64,000 nucleotides of DNA from positions 99,696,001 through 99,760,000 of the forward strand of contig OZ231127.1 of the NCBI GenBank assembly GCA_965153355.1, written 5' to 3'. Under the pieces are notes generated by a model, which saw only the letters and a program-made list of their open reading frames with translations, was not told the origin of the DNA and ran no database searches. Both the position numbers and the translations under genes were made by a program. Positions 23,985 through 55,223 of this stretch are shown here, one piece after another. The stretch comes from Flaccisagitta enflata (taxonomy: Eukaryota; Chaetognatha; Sagittoidea; Aphragmophora). The stretch's first letter is position 1. Every line of letters starts with the position of its first letter.

Positions 23985-25457
23985 AGTCGCGTGCACGCGA
24001 CTCTATGACCCGCTTCGTCCGTCGGTCGGTCGGTCTGTCCGTCGGTCGGTCTGTCAGTAACACTTTGCTTTTTTTTGTCGTTTTGCGTCATTTTATGTCA
24101 TATTAGGTTATTATAAGTCATTTTAAGTCATTTTAAGTCATTACAAGTCATTTTCAGTCATTTTTAGTCATTTTTAGACATCTAAGTCATTTTATCATTT
24201 TTTGTTATTTTTGTCATTTTAAGTTTTTAAAAGTCATTTTAAGTCATTTTAGGTTTTTATAAGTCATTTTAAGTCATTTTAAGTCATGCTAAGTCATTTT
24301 GATACATTTCAAGTCATTCTAAGTCATTATAAGTCATTATAAGTCATTCTAAGTCACAGTTTTTTTTTGGCTTTTGTAGTTTTTGTCAGTTTGCATCATT
24401 TTAAGTCATCTCGAGTCATTTTTAGTCATCTCAAGTCATCTCAAGTCATTTTAAGTCATTCTTGGTCATTTTGAGCCACTTTTAGTCATTTTTTATTTCT
24501 TAAAGTCTGGTTTAAGTCTGGTTAATGTCTGGTCTATGTCTGGTTTAAGTTTGGTTTAAGTCTGGTATAATTCTGGATTAAGTCTGGTTTAAGTCTGGTT
24601 TAAGTCTGGTTTAAGTCTGGTTTAAGTTTGGTTAAAGTTTTGTTAAAGTCTGGTTAAAGTCTGGTTTAAATCTGGTTTAAGTCTGGTTTAAGTCTGGATT
24701 AAGTCTGGTTTAAGTCTGGTTTAAGTTTGGTTTAAGGCTGGTTTAGGTCTGGTTTAAGTCTGGTTTAAGTCTGGTTTAAGTCTGGTTTAAGTCTGGTTTA
24801 AGTCTGGATTAAGTTGGGTTTAAGTCTGTTTAAGTCTGGTTTAGGTCTGGTTTAGGTCTGATTTAAGTCTGGTTTATGTCTGGTTTACATCTGGATTGAT
24901 TCTGGTTTATGTCTGGTTTAGGTCTGGTTTAGGTCTGGTTTAGGTCTGGTTTAAGATGGTTCAAGTCTGGCTAAAGTCTGGTTTAAGTCTGGTTTAAGTT
25001 TGGTAAAAGTCTCGTTTAAGTCTGATTTAAGTCTGGTTTTAGTCTGGTTTAAGTTTTGTTAAGGTTTGGTTTGAGTCTTGTTTAAGTCTGGTTTAAGTCT
25101 GGTTTATGTCTGGTTTATGTCTGGTTTAAGTCTGGTTGAAGTCTGGTTAAGGTCTGGTTTAGGTCTGGTTTAGGTCTGGTTGGAGTCTGGTTTAGGTCTG
25201 GTTTAGTTTTGGCTTAGGTCTGGTTTAGGTCACATTTAGGTCTGGTTTATGTCTGGTTTAAGTCCGGATTAAGTCTGGTTAAATTCTGGTTTGAGTCTGG
25301 ATTAGGTCTGGTTTAGGTCTGGTTTAAGTCTTGTTTAAGTCTGGTTTGAGTCTGGTTTAAGTCTGGTTTGAGTCAATAAAGAGATTCAATAAGGAGTCAA
25401 CTGTCAAGTCAATTCAGTTATTTTTGTTTCGCACGCGACTTATAGGTGTTGGCCTTG
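23985..25457 (+). mobile_element. Expanded B-type element with minisatellite core
   Basis: Starts AGTCGCGTGCACGCGACT, then GTCGGTCGGTC run, AAGTCATTTT arrays (about 24070-24490), about 870 bp of TCTGGTTTAAG units (about 24505-25375), and the tail GCACGCGACTTATAGGTGTT, GGCCTTG. Same order as at 20571-21905. Confidence 0.9.
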
Positions 25458-25587
25458 TTTTTTTCTCTTTTACTTTCTTTTTGTTTCTTTCCCTCTCTTC
25501 ATTTTTTTTTCTCATTGTTTCTTTGTTTTTCTCTTTGTTTTTGTTCACGACGGAATATCACTCCAACGCGGACTATAATTCAAGGCG

Positions 25588-25595
25588 GGTGGGTG

Positions 25596-25627
<32 letters not shown>

Positions 25628-25650
25628 GTCGTTGTCGTCGTTGTTGTTAT
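25588..25650. repeat. (GTC)n microsatellite
   Basis: About 20 GTC/GTT triplets. Confidence 0.93.
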
Positions 25651-26419
25651 GGATTTTAAAAAATGGATAACTTTTTTATGCTTTGACCGATTTGGTTCAT
25701 ATTTGGTGGGAAGTTGTACTAGGGTAAGGCAATTTACATCCTATCCAATTTTTGTGATCCGACCAACCCAACCGGCCCAACCTGCCTACCAGCCTAAAAG
25801 TGAAAAAGGTGCTTAACTTTGGCATTTTTCAACCGATTTGATTGAAATTTGGTAACCATGCAAAAAAAAAAGGCACATCTTTTTCATGCCTCTCGGTTGG
25901 TTCATAAGAAGTGAAACTAAGAAAAATCAGTGGGCATTTTAAAGAGCTTCAAAAAATCTTCCATTTGGGTGGTCTCAGAATGTTGCAGCTCTAAATCTTT
26001 AGAAATTACAATTATATGAAGAAAAAAGGTCAGTATTGCTTACTGTGAGAAAGAGCGTTTTCACATATCACTATGAACTGTACCCTTCATTTTCATTTAA
26101 TCATAACTTCTAAACAAATCAAGTTAAAAATTTCTGCTTGGCGCCATTTTAAAGAAAATTTTCTAAATTTTTTTTTCCTCATGAATTTTTTTTGATTTGC
26201 CTAATTATTTTCACTGACACATAGAAAAACGAGGAAAATTTTGATGATTGACTGATCTACTTTGGCTAAAGCAGAGTAATCAACTTCATTTAGCTGTCAT
26301 TTTTAAACAAAAAAAACTCAAAAGAACTTTCAAACTAACTAACGGTTACTGATTTTCTATAGTTTAATTCAAAGAGAGTGAATGAGCTTGCATTTTAAGA
26401 TGAGTGTGCCATTTTTTAT

Positions 26420-27040
26420 TTTGGCATGGTTATGGAGTCTCTAAATGGAAGGACTCAACATATGTACGTGATTTATATGCATTTGAGCATGCTAATCGGC
26501 CAAACCGACCTACCACCCAACCAGCCTACTGACCAAAAAGTGAAAAAACTTGTCATTTTTCAACTGATTTGGTTGGAACTTGGTATGGAGTCTCTAAATG
26601 GATGAACTCAACGTATGCACACTATTTATCTTGTCAAACCTGCCTACCATCCAACCAGCCTATCAGCCTAAAAGTGAAAAATGTGCATATCTTTGGCGTT
26701 TTTTAACAAATTTGGTATGGAGTCTCTAAATGGAGGGACTCAACAGATGTATGTGATTTATCTATGTTAGAGCATGCTAACCGGCTAAACCAACTTACCA
26801 CCCAACCAGCTTACCGGCGTAAAAGTGAAAAACTTGCATAAATTGAACATTTTTCAACCAATTTGGTTGAAACTTGGTATGGAGTCTTGAAATGGAAGAA
26901 CTCAACATATGCACACTATTTATCCAAACCAGCCTACCACCCAACCACCTTACTAGCCTAAAAGTGAAAAACGTGCATAACTTTGCCATTTTTCAACGAA
27001 TTTGCATGAAACTTTGTATGGAGGCTCTAAATGTAAAGAC
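26420..27040. repeat. Degenerate tandem repeat, unit about 130-160 bp
   Basis: TATGGAGTCTCTAAATGG recurs at about 26430, 26583, 26715 and 26878 (diverged again near 27018), with CCACCCAACCAGCCTACC between occurrences. A more diverged unit may lie near 25740-25870. Confidence 0.75.
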
Positions 27041-27178
27041 TTATAGTTTTAGCGAACTTACAGGGTTAGCGATCTTTTGGTCATAGCGATCTTATGGAAT
27101 TGGCGATCTTTAACCCTCCCTCTGTCGAGGACCCAGATACTGTTCAGATTTTTTTCTTTCTCTTTTTTTTTCTCTCTT

Positions 27179-27224
<46 letters not shown>

Positions 27225-28723
27225 GCTTTAGCCAGTCACTCTCACTTAACAATTTTGTTTATTCCCACTTTGACTATCATCTATTCTTCTCCCTTTTCTT
27301 ATTTTTCACTTATTTTCGTTTTTTTCATTCACCCTGTTATGAAGATGAATGATTTTATTTAATTCTGAATATGAATTTTACTAAAACATTTTTTTCTTTA
27401 TAATTTTCAAAAAAACTCTTTCTCAAAACTCATTTTGATGCTAAAAACGTTTTTGAGTTTCAGTGGCTAGATCTGCAATTAGGTACTGGAAGCAGATGCA
27501 GAAAGGTAAACTCTAAATGAGACACTATATAATTTACCCCTTAAAAAGAAAAGTCTGTGACTTGTCATTTGTCAATATTCTTTATCTTCTTCTCGTCCAT
27601 TGGTAAGTACACTCAGCTACATCAGGTGTACCAAAAGGAACTCCCCAAAAAAATTGATGACATCTTCAACAATCCTATCCTGCCTAATTAACACCTGATA
27701 ACCATGCACCAAAAATCCGGCCATTTTATACAACCCTAGCTATGAACTTTAAACCACAGAAATTTCTAAACTATTTTAGCTACAAATAGCGGAGACAACT
27801 CAAACAAGAGATTCTTCAAATTGTGTGACTTGTTTCTTAGATAGCAATTATCAGCAAACTACTGATCTTTTCTTTCATATGAGTCCCCTAAAAACCCTTA
27901 AACAACAATTCAGAGTTCCGGAGTAGTGATTCACTTATGTTGATGCTTATTATGTCAAGTTTGGTATATCCTAGATAGTACCTCTATAAATGAAGACAAA
28001 ACAAAATTTTTCTGCAATTACCTCGCAAGTCAATGCCGACTTTCTCCTTTTTCCCCACATAAAGTGCAGACACATTGATTGTTGATAAATTCAGATGTAT
28101 TCTAAGAAAGTTCTTGACAATACACAGTGATTTTGATAAAAGGACAATACAATAAGTCGTCAAATTACATTTTACAAAAATAAAAGTATCCTCGTCACAT
28201 GGTCCTCGTCAGTCGTCACATGGTGCTGTGCCATGCCATGTTCAAATTCATTGAACCACCCAAAGAAATCCCCATTACTACAAATCCACCACCCAATTGT
28301 TAACATCTAATCTAGTGTCAAGAAGGAACTGGCAAAAGTGATACAGTTGAACCCCGCTCTTACGAACCCGCTACCAACAAGATTCCGCCTATAATGGATA
28401 CAAACCCATAGTCCCTTCAACATTTTTCTTTTGCTTCTTTTGCTGTAACAGAATTCTTCTTAAAAGAATAAGATTTGTTAGTTTTATGAAATCTGTAAGA
28501 GCGGGATTCAACTGCACCTTCCAACCTACAGAATACTTTTTGGTTTCCATTTCAATTTCAATGCAATTTACCCTTAGCCTTTTAGACAAGTTCAGACTAA
28601 TATGCAGTTGGATTATGCATATCGAGCGACCAATCTTCACTTAGAATAAATGATTACATGACATTTTGACAAATGGACATCTCATGCACTGATAAAAGGC
28701 TACAATTGAGTTTTTGACATTGT
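27041..28723. other. Intergenic stretch 3' of T2
   Basis: Contains a (CT)n microsatellite at about 27181-27222. Between 27230 and 28723 no gene or element was recognised; this is the region downstream of the T2 stop codon. Confidence 0.5.
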
Positions 28724-48330
<19,607 letters not shown>

Positions 48331-48715
48331 TGGTCAATCTATAGTTTTGCTTCCAAATACATTACTTTGCTCCGCCAATGTTATGAAGTGTCCGTGCACC
48401 AGGATATGTCAGTTTTAAAATTTGTCCCTGTATTAATATGAAACATATATCATGATATTTGTAAGGTTGTAATTTTCATTGTCTTAGTGAAAAAAAAAGA
48501 TATTCGATTTGCTTCATCCTACTTGAGCAATGTTCACAGGAACTAAGTACTGAACAGACAGGAGTTTTTTTTGTTTAAAACAGATCCAAGCTGTAGAGAT
48601 TGAAAAAGAATTTTTACTCTCACTACCTCTCTAAGCTTCATCTCTTTATCATCCTCTCTCCCTTAAACTCCTCATCTCACTTGATTTCTTCATCTTTACC
48701 CTTTGCTTTTCATCC

Positions 48716-48815
48716 TTTTTGGGCAGCGGCCCCAAAGGGGTTGATGACCTATGCTTTCACACATATGGGGAATTTTCTCCTCCTCCTCCTTCTTCTCGCA
48801 CCCCCTCCTGAATCA
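48716..48815 (+). mobile_element. F-type element, left end
   Basis: CTTTTTGGGCAGCGGCCCC, AAAGGGGTTGATGACCTATG, CTTTCACACATATGGGGAAT and TCC repeats. The matching right end was not found nearby. Confidence 0.7.
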
Positions 48816-48834
48816 CCCATATTTGGAATTACAG

Positions 48835-49080
48835 CGTTTAAAGCGAAAAAATCGAGTGGCAGCAGAAATTTCAGAATTAAACGCTTATCACAACGTTCTA
48901 CGAAATCATTTTAGAAAGGAAGCAGTCTTTTTAACTTATGACGCAGAGCCGTGGTCAGACTGGCTTCAGTGTTTGTACTACAACATATGTTATTTGTCAG
49001 AAGCATGGTTGCCATTTTTTAAAGATTTACGTTGCATGATATGCCACCAAACTCTTGCACCACTTTCCCCGCCTTTTTAG
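48835..49080 (+). CDS. Unidentified exon-like open frame
   Basis: After an acceptor-like GGAATTACAG, 81 codons are open and non-repetitive (RLKRKNRVAAEISELNAYHN, then HFRKEAVFLTYDAEPWSDWL and LRCMICHQTLAP). The stop comes from the first bases of an A-type element, so the frame may be truncated by that insertion. I recognise no family. It could be an exon remnant, a retroelement fragment or chance. Confidence 0.3.
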   Translation, partial: RLKRKNRVAAEISELNAYHNVLRNHFRKEAVFLTYDAEPWSDWLQCLYYNICYLSEAWLPFFKDLRCMICHQTLAPLSPPF

Positions 49081-49215
49081 TTGCGGACACGCAACTCTAT
49101 AAGAGGCTTTGTCCGTCCGTTGGTCCGTCCGTCCGTCCGTTGGTCATGGTGATCGAGTTGGAAAGTGGGAAAACAAGCGTTTTTGACACTTTTTGAGTAT
49201 GTTTGAGTGTTGCTG
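49079..49215 (+). mobile_element. A-type palindrome-capped element, 5' part
   Basis: AGTTGCGGACACGCAACT, CTATAAGAGGCTTTGTCC, GTCC run, GTGATCGAGTTGGAAAGTGG and AAGCGTTTTTGACAC. The ATTGTGACCCCGCGTCAC tail is absent. Confidence 0.75.
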
Positions 49216-49524
49216 GCAAGCCCGGGCGATTTTGCATTTTCTTTAACAATACAATACACTATACAATTTTTCAAAGTATTGGGCCAATACAATACAATAC
49301 CAATACAATACAATATCTTAAATAATTGTACCCAATACGTAACAATATTTTATAAAAAATCTTTGTTGAATCTTAGATAAATAGTTGAAGCTTTAACTCA
49401 TTTTTTATATGCTTGATCACAAAAGAATTTTTGAATATTTTTCTTAATTTTCATATTTCAAATTTTTTTTTCATATATTTTTTATATTATATATCATTTA
49501 TATTGCTTCTTTAGGTAAGTCTCT

Positions 49525-50280
<756 letters not shown>

Positions 50281-50438
50281 CCCATGTAGGTTTCATCACA
50301 TCAAAATTGTATGAATAAACTGATCTAACAAAAATAAAACTTTGAAATAAATTGACAAAGAGCAATCGCCCACTCTAACCAGATGAGAGTGACTAATGAA
50401 TTACCAAGTCAAACTCTTGACACTGTAGTTCTCTTTTT

Positions 50439-50648
50439 AGTTGCGGACACGCAACTTTAAAGGAGGCACTGTCCGTCTGTTGGTCCGTCCGTCAGTCCGT
50501 CAGTCCGTAAACATGATCCAAAAAGTGGGAAAATAAGCGTTTTTGATACTTGTTTGAATGTTGGGGTGGGAGTTGGCTGTGGATGGGAGTTGGATGCCCC
50601 TGCCGGCTGCCACCCGTCCGCAACTATATTGTGACCCTGTGTCACTTG
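50439..50648 (+). mobile_element. A-type palindrome-capped element, complete
   Basis: AGTTGCGGACACGCAACT, CACTGTCCGTCTGTTGGTCC, AAGTGGGAAAATAAGCG, GGATGCCCCTGCC, CCGTCCGCAACTATATTGTG and TGTGTCACTTG. About 210 bp between T-runs. Confidence 0.88.
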
Positions 50649-50989
50649 TTTCATGCCTTTCCCCCTACCAGCTCAATGTACAAGGGCCTTTCTATTGTTT
50701 GACTGACTGCGTCTGCGGCAAATGAAGTAATAGGGTCGACAGAACTTTATCAACATCAATTTTAGTATGTTCGTATCACTAATTTCTATCTAAAATGTTT
50801 CAAAATTCATAAACGAAACAAAATTGAAAAAAAAAAGAAAAGATTCTGAAAAATATCTTCCAATCAAAGTTCGCTTCTTCACCAAATTGCTATGAGGGTA
50901 ATCTTTTATTACGATAAAACCGCTGCCGCTCGTTCCGTTTTACTAATTCGTCTTCAGTCGTGGGTGTCTCCTTCTCCCCCCCCCCACCC

Positions 50990-51490
50990 AAATCCTACTA
51001 TGAGGCCCAAATCCCAGTCTTGAGGCCTAAATCCCAGCCTCAAGGTCCAAATCCTATCCTTGAGGCCCAAATCCCATTCTTGAGGTCAAAATCCCATCCT
51101 TGAGGCCCAAATCCCAGCCTCAAGGCCCAAATCCCAGTTTGAGGCCCAAATTAAAGCCTCGAGGCCCAAACCCCATCCTTAAGACCCAAATCCTACACTC
51201 AGGGCCCAAAAACCAGCCTGAAGGCCCTAATCCCAGCCTGAAGACCTAAATACTAGCCTCAAGGCCAAAATCCCAGTCTTAAGGCCTAAATCCCCGCCCA
51301 AAATGCCAGCCCTAAGGCCGCAATCCCAATTGCTAGAAGGAGGAGAAAATTTCTCATATGTGTGAAAGCATAGGACATCAACCCCTTCGGGGCAGCTGCC
51401 CTGCTCCCTCCCTCAACCTTAATCACAACCTACTTGGGCAGGGCACGGGCACCGCTGACCATCTGACGCTTTTGCAACTATTTCAACTTT
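50990..51490 (-). mobile_element. F-type element: 20-bp array plus one end
   Basis: About 16 units of AGGCCCAAATCCCAGCCTCA (50990-51330), then AGGAGGAGAAAATTTCTCAT, GAAAGCATAGGACATCAACC, CCTTCGGGGCAGCTGCCCTG and the tail GGCAGGGCACGGGCACCGCT. It lies about 70 bp downstream of the T3 stop codon. Confidence 0.75.
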
Positions 51491-51558
51491 TCATCGCTTC
51501 AACTTCTTCTCTCAACAACTCTCAACATCTCTACATTGCTTCATTTCCTTTTCATCTC

Positions 51559-51662
51559 CTAAAGTTCTTCGTATGTGTATCCAAAATTATGCGACGGCTT
51601 AAAGAATTCACGAGCACGAATGACTGGGTAAAGAGCCATCAGAAATTCATCAGGGCCATGAC
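51559..51662 (-). CDS. T3 terminal exon
   Basis: 104 bp with TAG, phase 1 in. Encodes HGPDEFLMALYPVIRAREFF and ends SHNFGYTYEEL. Acceptor AATTTCTAG. Confidence 0.9.
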
Positions 51663-54600
51663 CTAGAAATTTGAAAAAGAAATGATAACCAATGGTTACT
51701 TTTTACTAACAATATTCATATCACAACTACTAATTATGCATGAATCAATTAAATTTTTAGTGAAATGAATATCAAATGTTAAATTCTAAGACGCCATCAT
51801 TAGAAATGAAACATGACCAACATGAAAATACTGTTCAAAATTTTGTTACAGACAACCAGCTTACATTACCTTCAGAACATAACAGGACATTAACCATAGG
51901 ACAATAGGGACATTACAGGACATTACCTACAGGACAGGAGATAAAGTCAGTCACTGGCGCCGTTTTCGGATTCTTGACATTTTCTGTTTTAGAAAATAAA
52001 TGAGAACATGGAGTTTTTTAACAAAATGAAGTGGAAAATGAAATGAAAAAAAGAGGTAAGAAGAAAGAAAAAAGAAGTAAGAAGGCAGAAGAGATAAAAG
52101 AAGGAAGAAAAAAAAAGTAAGAAGAAAGAGGAATGAAGAAAATAGATGGAAGGAAAGAAAAGAGGGGATGAAGTAGGAGGGCAGGAAGATGAAATAAATG
52201 AAATGAGTGTAAAAAGAAATGTGAGCACATCAAATATATTTCATCGCTTGAAGAGTTTCATGTACTGACACTCTGTTCAAGCAAAAAAGTTTCTTTTTTA
52301 TGCTTCAATCAATGCACCAACCATCAATCACCCTTACCTAAGGACTTGCATTTGTAAGGACATGATGTCACATGGTTTTTTCGTATAAACATCTATACAA
52401 AAGGAATATAGGTTAATGTATCAGAAAATTCATCCAATCACATGCAAAATGGCTACAGGTATTGGGGATTGTGAATGATAGCTCAATCACAAGATAATGT
52501 AGAAAAAGGCTTGAATCACTACACATTTAAATCTTGCTCCAACGGATTTCAAGGGAGTGACAAATCTTATCTGTTAATGGAAGAGTTCTTTCATAGCCAA
52601 CATATGAAAAAAAAAGGAAGCAAGTTGAAGGGACTGTGATTTTGTATCCATTATAGACAAAGAGTGACTTAGAATGACTTAGAATGACTTTCAATGACTT
52701 AGAATGACCTAAAATGACCAAAATTGACTTAAAATGACTAAAAAAACAAAAAAACAAAAATAACTTAAAATAACTTAAAATGACTTAAAATGACTTAAAA
52801 TGACTTAGACTGACTCAAAATGACTTAGAATAACTATAAATGACTTAAAATGACTTAAAATGACCTAAGAGTTGACGTTATAGTACAAAAAAGTAAAGTG
52901 TGACGGACGGACGGACCGACGGACGGACGGACAAAGCGGGTTGTAGAGAAGAGTTCTTTCATAGCCAACATATGAAAAAAAAAGGAAGCAAGTTGAAGGG
53001 ACTGTGATTTTGTATCCATTATAGATGGAATTTTGTTAGAGAAGAATTCAACTGTATCAAAATAGTGTTAGGGTGGCATGATTTACTTCTACAGTTACAG
53101 CCTGCTATGCCGAGCTAGGTAGAGCTGTTGAAAATATATATGCTAGAACTTCAGAAGTGGACCTTATCGTTAGATTGATCGCTCTGGTCCTTATTCTTGT
53201 CCTTATTCTAATTTTTAAGTTGTAATGTAATGTAATCCAAGCAATATAGCACTGGAATGTGTATATATTTTCTGTATCTTTATGTAAATCTATATAGGTC
53301 AGCTTTTTGGGCAGCGACCCCGAAGGGGACAAAGTCCTGTAGAACACAGGGGGACTTTCGTTTGTCCGTTTGTCCGTTCGTCCGTTCGTCCGTTCGTCCG
53401 TTCGTCCGTTCGTTTGTTAGTCCCCCCCTTCATCAGACCCCTTAGGCCTCAAATCTGGCCTCTCAGGCCTCAATTCCAGCCTCTCAGGTCTCAAATCCAG
53501 CCTCCCAGGCCTCATATCTGGCCTCTCAGGCCTCAAATCTGGCCTCTCAGGCCTCAAATCTGGCTTCTCAGGCCTCAAATCCAAATTCTCAGGCCTCAAA
53601 CCTGGCCTCTCATGCCTCAAATTAGGCCTCTCAAGCCTCAAATCAGCCATCTAAACCTAAATTCATCGCTCCCAGGCTTCAAATCAGTCCTCTGGCCTTT
53701 CAAGCCTTAATCCAGCTCTCTTAACACACTGGCCCTAATTGGCCACCTATCAAGCTCCTAGGCCTATCTCGACTATATCCACCCATAACCACCACCTTCC
53801 ACCCTCACACTGGCCCTAATTGGCCACCTATCAAGCTCCTAGGCCTATCTCGACTTTATCCACCCATAACCACCACCTTCCACCCTCACACTGGCCCTAA
53901 TTGGCCACCTATCAAGCTCCTAGGCCTATCTCGACTATATCCACCCATAACCACCACCTTCCACCCTCACACTGGCCCTAATTGGCCACCTATCAAGCTC
54001 CTAGGCCTATCTTGACTATATCCACCCATAACCACCACCTTCCACCCTCACACTGGCCCTAATTGGCCACCTATCAAGCTCTTAGGCCTATCTCGACTAT
54101 ATCCACCCATAACCACCACCTTCCACCCTCACACTGGCCCTAATTGGCCACCTATCAAGCTCCTAGGCCTATCTCGACTATATCCACCCATAACCACCAC
54201 CTTCCACCCTCACACTGGCCCTAATTGGCCACCTTTCAAGCTCCTAGGCCTATCTCGACTATATCCACCCATAACCACCACCTTCCACCCTCACACTGGC
54301 CCTAATTGGCCACCTATCAAGCTCCTAGGCCTATCTCAAGTCTCAAGTCAGCCCTCTCATGCTTCCAACCGGCATTCTCAGGCCTTATATCAGCCTTCTT
54401 AGACCTCAGATTAGCATCTCATCCATTTCTTCCGGTAGGACAAACAAAAGTCCCCCTGTGTTCTACAGGACCTCGTCTCCTTCGGGGCGGCTGCCCTGCT
54501 TCACCTCACTCCAATTCACAATCACTCAAAGCAGGGCAACGGGTATCGCTGACCACATATTGCCCTTGGGTGACCTGTTGTATAGTATTCCCTGTCACGT

Positions 54601-55136
54601 TGAGTGTATAGTGTGCATTTGGTTTAAGTTTTCTTGTTAAGTCAATCCATATTTGAGGGGTGAGGGATGAATCAGTTTATTTTTTTTCTTTATCTCGGTA
54701 TCTTTATATTTTCAATTAATTTTATCTTAATATCTTTACATCTTAATAATTTGTATCTTGATATCTTACATCTAAAGGGGACGCATTTATTAGACACCTC
54801 TTGGCCTTGTTCTCTTCTTCTTCATCTTAGTTCAACTCTCTTCTGACTGACATCAAGTCCTCATTTTTCTGCTATTTCCTTGGTCTCCAAGATGAGTGGG
54901 ATGGGGCCTAATCACGCCTTGCTTAGGGGCGGATTACTGGTTTGTTAGTTGCAGACACACAACTCTATAAGAGGCTTTGTCCATCCGTCAATCCGATGAT
55001 GCTGCAGTTAGTATTGTTTGTGTGTGAGTGTGTGGGAGGGGGGTTGGGGTGAGACTGGCCCTACCCACCCATCCGCAACAATATTGTGACCCCGCGTCAC
55101 TTGTTCCTCTTTATCAGACAGTCCACAATCTGTACC

Positions 55137-55223
<87 letters not shown>

